In this document: positions 4,475 through 5,981 of the stretch, in pieces
Layout: each line of letters opens with the position of its first letter
Position numbering within the stretch: the first letter of the stretch is position 1
Source: Nitrospirales bacterium
Lineage (GTDB): Bacteria > Nitrospirota > Nitrospiria > Nitrospirales > UBA2166
Assembly (NCBI GenBank): GCA_029261375.1
Contig: JAJDBL010000152.1
Span: 1 to 5,981, forward strand
Direction of reading: 5' to 3'
DNA length: 5,981 nucleotides
The notes under the pieces: generated by a model
What the model was told of the DNA's origin: nothing
Databases searched by the model: none
The model's input: only the letters and a program-made list of their open reading frames with translations
Translations under genes and position numbers: made by a program

Positions 4475-5979
4475 GGTGTGGTCACTCCTTCTTTCTCCTT
4501 AATCAGGGTGGCAACGACCCGACTCTTTTTGACGAAGTACTGTTTCGCCACACGTTGAACATCCTCTTGGGTAATCTTGGCCATACGATCGCGTATTTGG
4601 ACGAGATAATTCCAATCACCAGCAATGGCCTCGAAATAGCTCAGCTGAGATGCGAGCCCGCTATTCGATTGCAGAGACCTGACGAGATACGCGTCGAGGT
4701 TATTGATGACCTTGTCCAATTCCCGTTGCGTAATCGGTTCCGTCTTGAGTTTCTCTAGCTCTTCATAGATCGCGTCTTCGAGTTCGGCCGTGGTGTGGGG
4801 GGCTCGTGGCACTGCACTGATGACCATCAGGTTGGGGAATCGGTTGCCAGGAAATCCGGTGAAGGTCCCGACGTTGACGCCGAGCTGTTTCTTTTGAACA
4901 ATCTGTTTATGGAGTCGAGACGTTCGCCCGGAGGATAGTACGGAATCGATCACGTCGAATACGTCGTCGTCTGGATGTCCGACACCAGGTTTGTGAAACC
5001 CGATCATGACAAATGGTTCGGCATCGTATCGCACCTCGACCCGCCTCTCTCCGTTCTGTGCTGGCTCAGCGGTCACCACGGGTGGGGGAGGAGCTTGTGA
5101 TGGGATCGGGCCAAATGTTTTTTCAATCAGCGCAATCACGTCCGGTGGATGAATATCCCCGACGATCGCCAACACCGCATTGTTTGGGCCGTAATGCAAC
5201 TTAAAGAAGACTTCTGTCTGGGTCACCGTAAGATTGGCGATATCGGTTGGCCATCCGATCACGGGATTTCGATACGGATGTGCCCAGAAGGCGGTGGACG
5301 CGAACGCTTCAAACATGCGCCCTGATGGGTTGTTGTCTGTTCTCAATCGCCGTTCCTCGATCACGACACCTTTTTCTTTGTAGAACTCACGAAGGACGGT
5401 ATTGCGCATTCGGTCGGACTCCACGGCCGCCCACATCGGAAGCCGGTTTGCGGGAAGGCTCACGGTGTATCGCGTCAGCTCACTGGATGTGCTCGCATTC
5501 AGGCCGACGGCACCATGTGAATCGTAGAGAAGGCCGAATTCATTTTGCACTGCAAGGGCGTTGGCCTTGGTCTCCAGTTCTGCGAAGCGTTGTTCCATTG
5601 TGGCGAGCTTCTGGGTATTAGGAGATGCGGATTTGCGCTCTTGGAGTATGGCTCGGTCGAGTTCGTCCAATTCCCTTAGCAGGACACGTTCTGTTTCGTA
5701 GTCGGAGGTGCCGAGCGTCTTGGTTCCCTTAAACGCCATGTGTTCGTAGAGGTGGGCTACGCCGGTAATCCCCACATGTTCATTCACGCTTCCCACCTTG
5801 AATGTCAGATTGATTGAAACGATGGGTGCCTGATGCCGTTCAACCATGAGGAGTGTGAGGCCGTTCTCAAGGTGGTGTTCGACCACGCGATCCGCGAGCG
5901 TTCCAGACTGAGCGAATGTGTTGGGGCTCCACAGTCCGATCGAAAATATAACGAAAATCATATAAAGCCCAACACGCAA
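4471..5979 (-). CDS. M16 zinc metallopeptidase, catalytic subunit (5' end uncertain)
   Basis: A 502-residue exported M16 peptidase. The zinc-binding HxxEH motif is H76-L-Y-E79-H80 within TGVAHLYEHMAFKG. The third ligand is probably E209 in EKGVVIEERR, with E202 seven residues before it as in other family members. The distance from H80 to E209 is 129 residues instead of the usual 75 or so, because a charged helical insertion occupies roughly residues 97-150 (LRELDELDRAILQERK, MEQRFAELETKANAL). This insertion is known from a subset of bacterial M16 proteins. A proline-rich linker (291-306) separates the two halves. At the place of the Arg/Tyr pair the sequence is QKKQLGVNV, without either residue. 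An N-terminal signal peptide (cleavage after TFA, A23) indicates export. The first codon visible is TTG at 5979, two bases from the window edge. The ATG at residue 7 would remove the only basic residue before the hydrophobic core, so the true start is TTG or further upstream. It is the first gene of the run and pairs with the adjacent non-catalytic subunit. Confidence 0.93.
   Translation of the reverse strand: MRVGLYMIFVIFSIGLWSPNTFAQSGTLADRVVEHHLENGLTLLMVERHQAPIVSINLTFKVGSVNEHVGITGVAHLYEHMAFKGTKTLGTSDYETERVLLRELDELDRAILQERKSASPNTQKLATMEQRFAELETKANALAVQNEFGLLYDSHGAVGLNASTSSELTRYTVSLPANRLPMWAAVESDRMRNTVLREFYKEKGVVIEERRLRTDNNPSGRMFEAFASTAFWAHPYRNPVIGWPTDIANLTVTQTEVFFKLHYGPNNAVLAIVGDIHPPDVIALIEKTFGPIPSQAPPPPVVTAEPAQNGERRVEVRYDAEPFVMIGFHKPGVGHPDDDVFDVIDSVLSSGRTSRLHKQIVQKKQLGVNVGTFTGFPGNRFPNLMVISAVPRAPHTTAELEDAIYEELEKLKTEPITQRELDKVINNLDAYLVRSLQSNSGLASQLSYFEAIAGDWNYLVQIRDRMAKITQEDVQRVAKQYFVKKSRVVATLIKEKEGVTTP
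4485..4490 (-). promoter_or_regulatory. Ribosome binding site of the M16 partner gene
   Basis: AAGGAG lies inside the last codons of the upstream M16 gene, 10 nt before the ATG at 4474. With the 4-nt ATGA overlap this points to coupled translation of the two subunits. It also favours this ATG over the internal one at residue 14, which would cut the basic part off the signal peptide. Confidence 0.75.
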
Positions 5980-5981
5980 TC

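Noticed and set aside
5247..5621. A 124-codon + strand frame opposite the catalytic M16 gene
   Set aside because: It is antisense to the zinc-site region and insertion of a well-supported gene, and it is Arg, Cys and His rich as expected of a shadow frame.

Overview
The window reads as bacterial chromosome from a Gram-negative organism: two genes encode exported M16 metalloprotease-like proteins with signal peptides, and the others are ordinary cytoplasmic enzymes. Base composition looks balanced to slightly GC-rich. The overall flavour (paired M16 genes, a small two-CxxC protein, short palindromic dispersed repeats) would suit Nitrospirota or a related phylum. That placement is only an impression, because no phylogenetic marker is present.

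Layout: one gene lies on the + strand at the left edge, a stand-alone TfoX N-terminal-domain protein (8-385). Everything else is on the - strand. Read in the direction of transcription from the right edge, the order is a catalytic M16 peptidase (5979-4471), its non-catalytic M16 partner (4474-3008, ATGA overlap), a class I SAM-dependent methyltransferase (2971-2240, 36-nt gap), a uridine-kinase-family P-loop kinase (2229-1624, 10-nt gap), an 83-residue zinc-ribbon-like protein (1609-1358, 14-nt gap), and, after 124 nt holding a palindromic repeat, 3-methyladenine DNA glycosylase I tag (1233-607). The five genes from 5979 to 1358 are close enough to form one transcription unit. tag and the tfoX-like gene converge on a 221-nt gap that has no gene but holds what looks like a decayed dispersed repeat.

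Function: the two M16 proteins should work together. The first has the HxxEH zinc site but no clear Arg/Tyr pair, and the second has the Arg/Tyr pair but has lost all three HxxEH residues, so a heterodimeric periplasmic peptidase is the natural reading. The methyltransferase, kinase and zinc-ribbon trio has no obvious shared pathway. Its tight spacing is the least explained part of the window. Tag is a standard base-excision repair enzyme. I see no CRISPR array, transposase, tRNA, rRNA or phage gene, and no clear evidence for a wholly new system. The most useful leads are the split active site of the M16 pair and the uncharacterised small zinc-ribbon protein.
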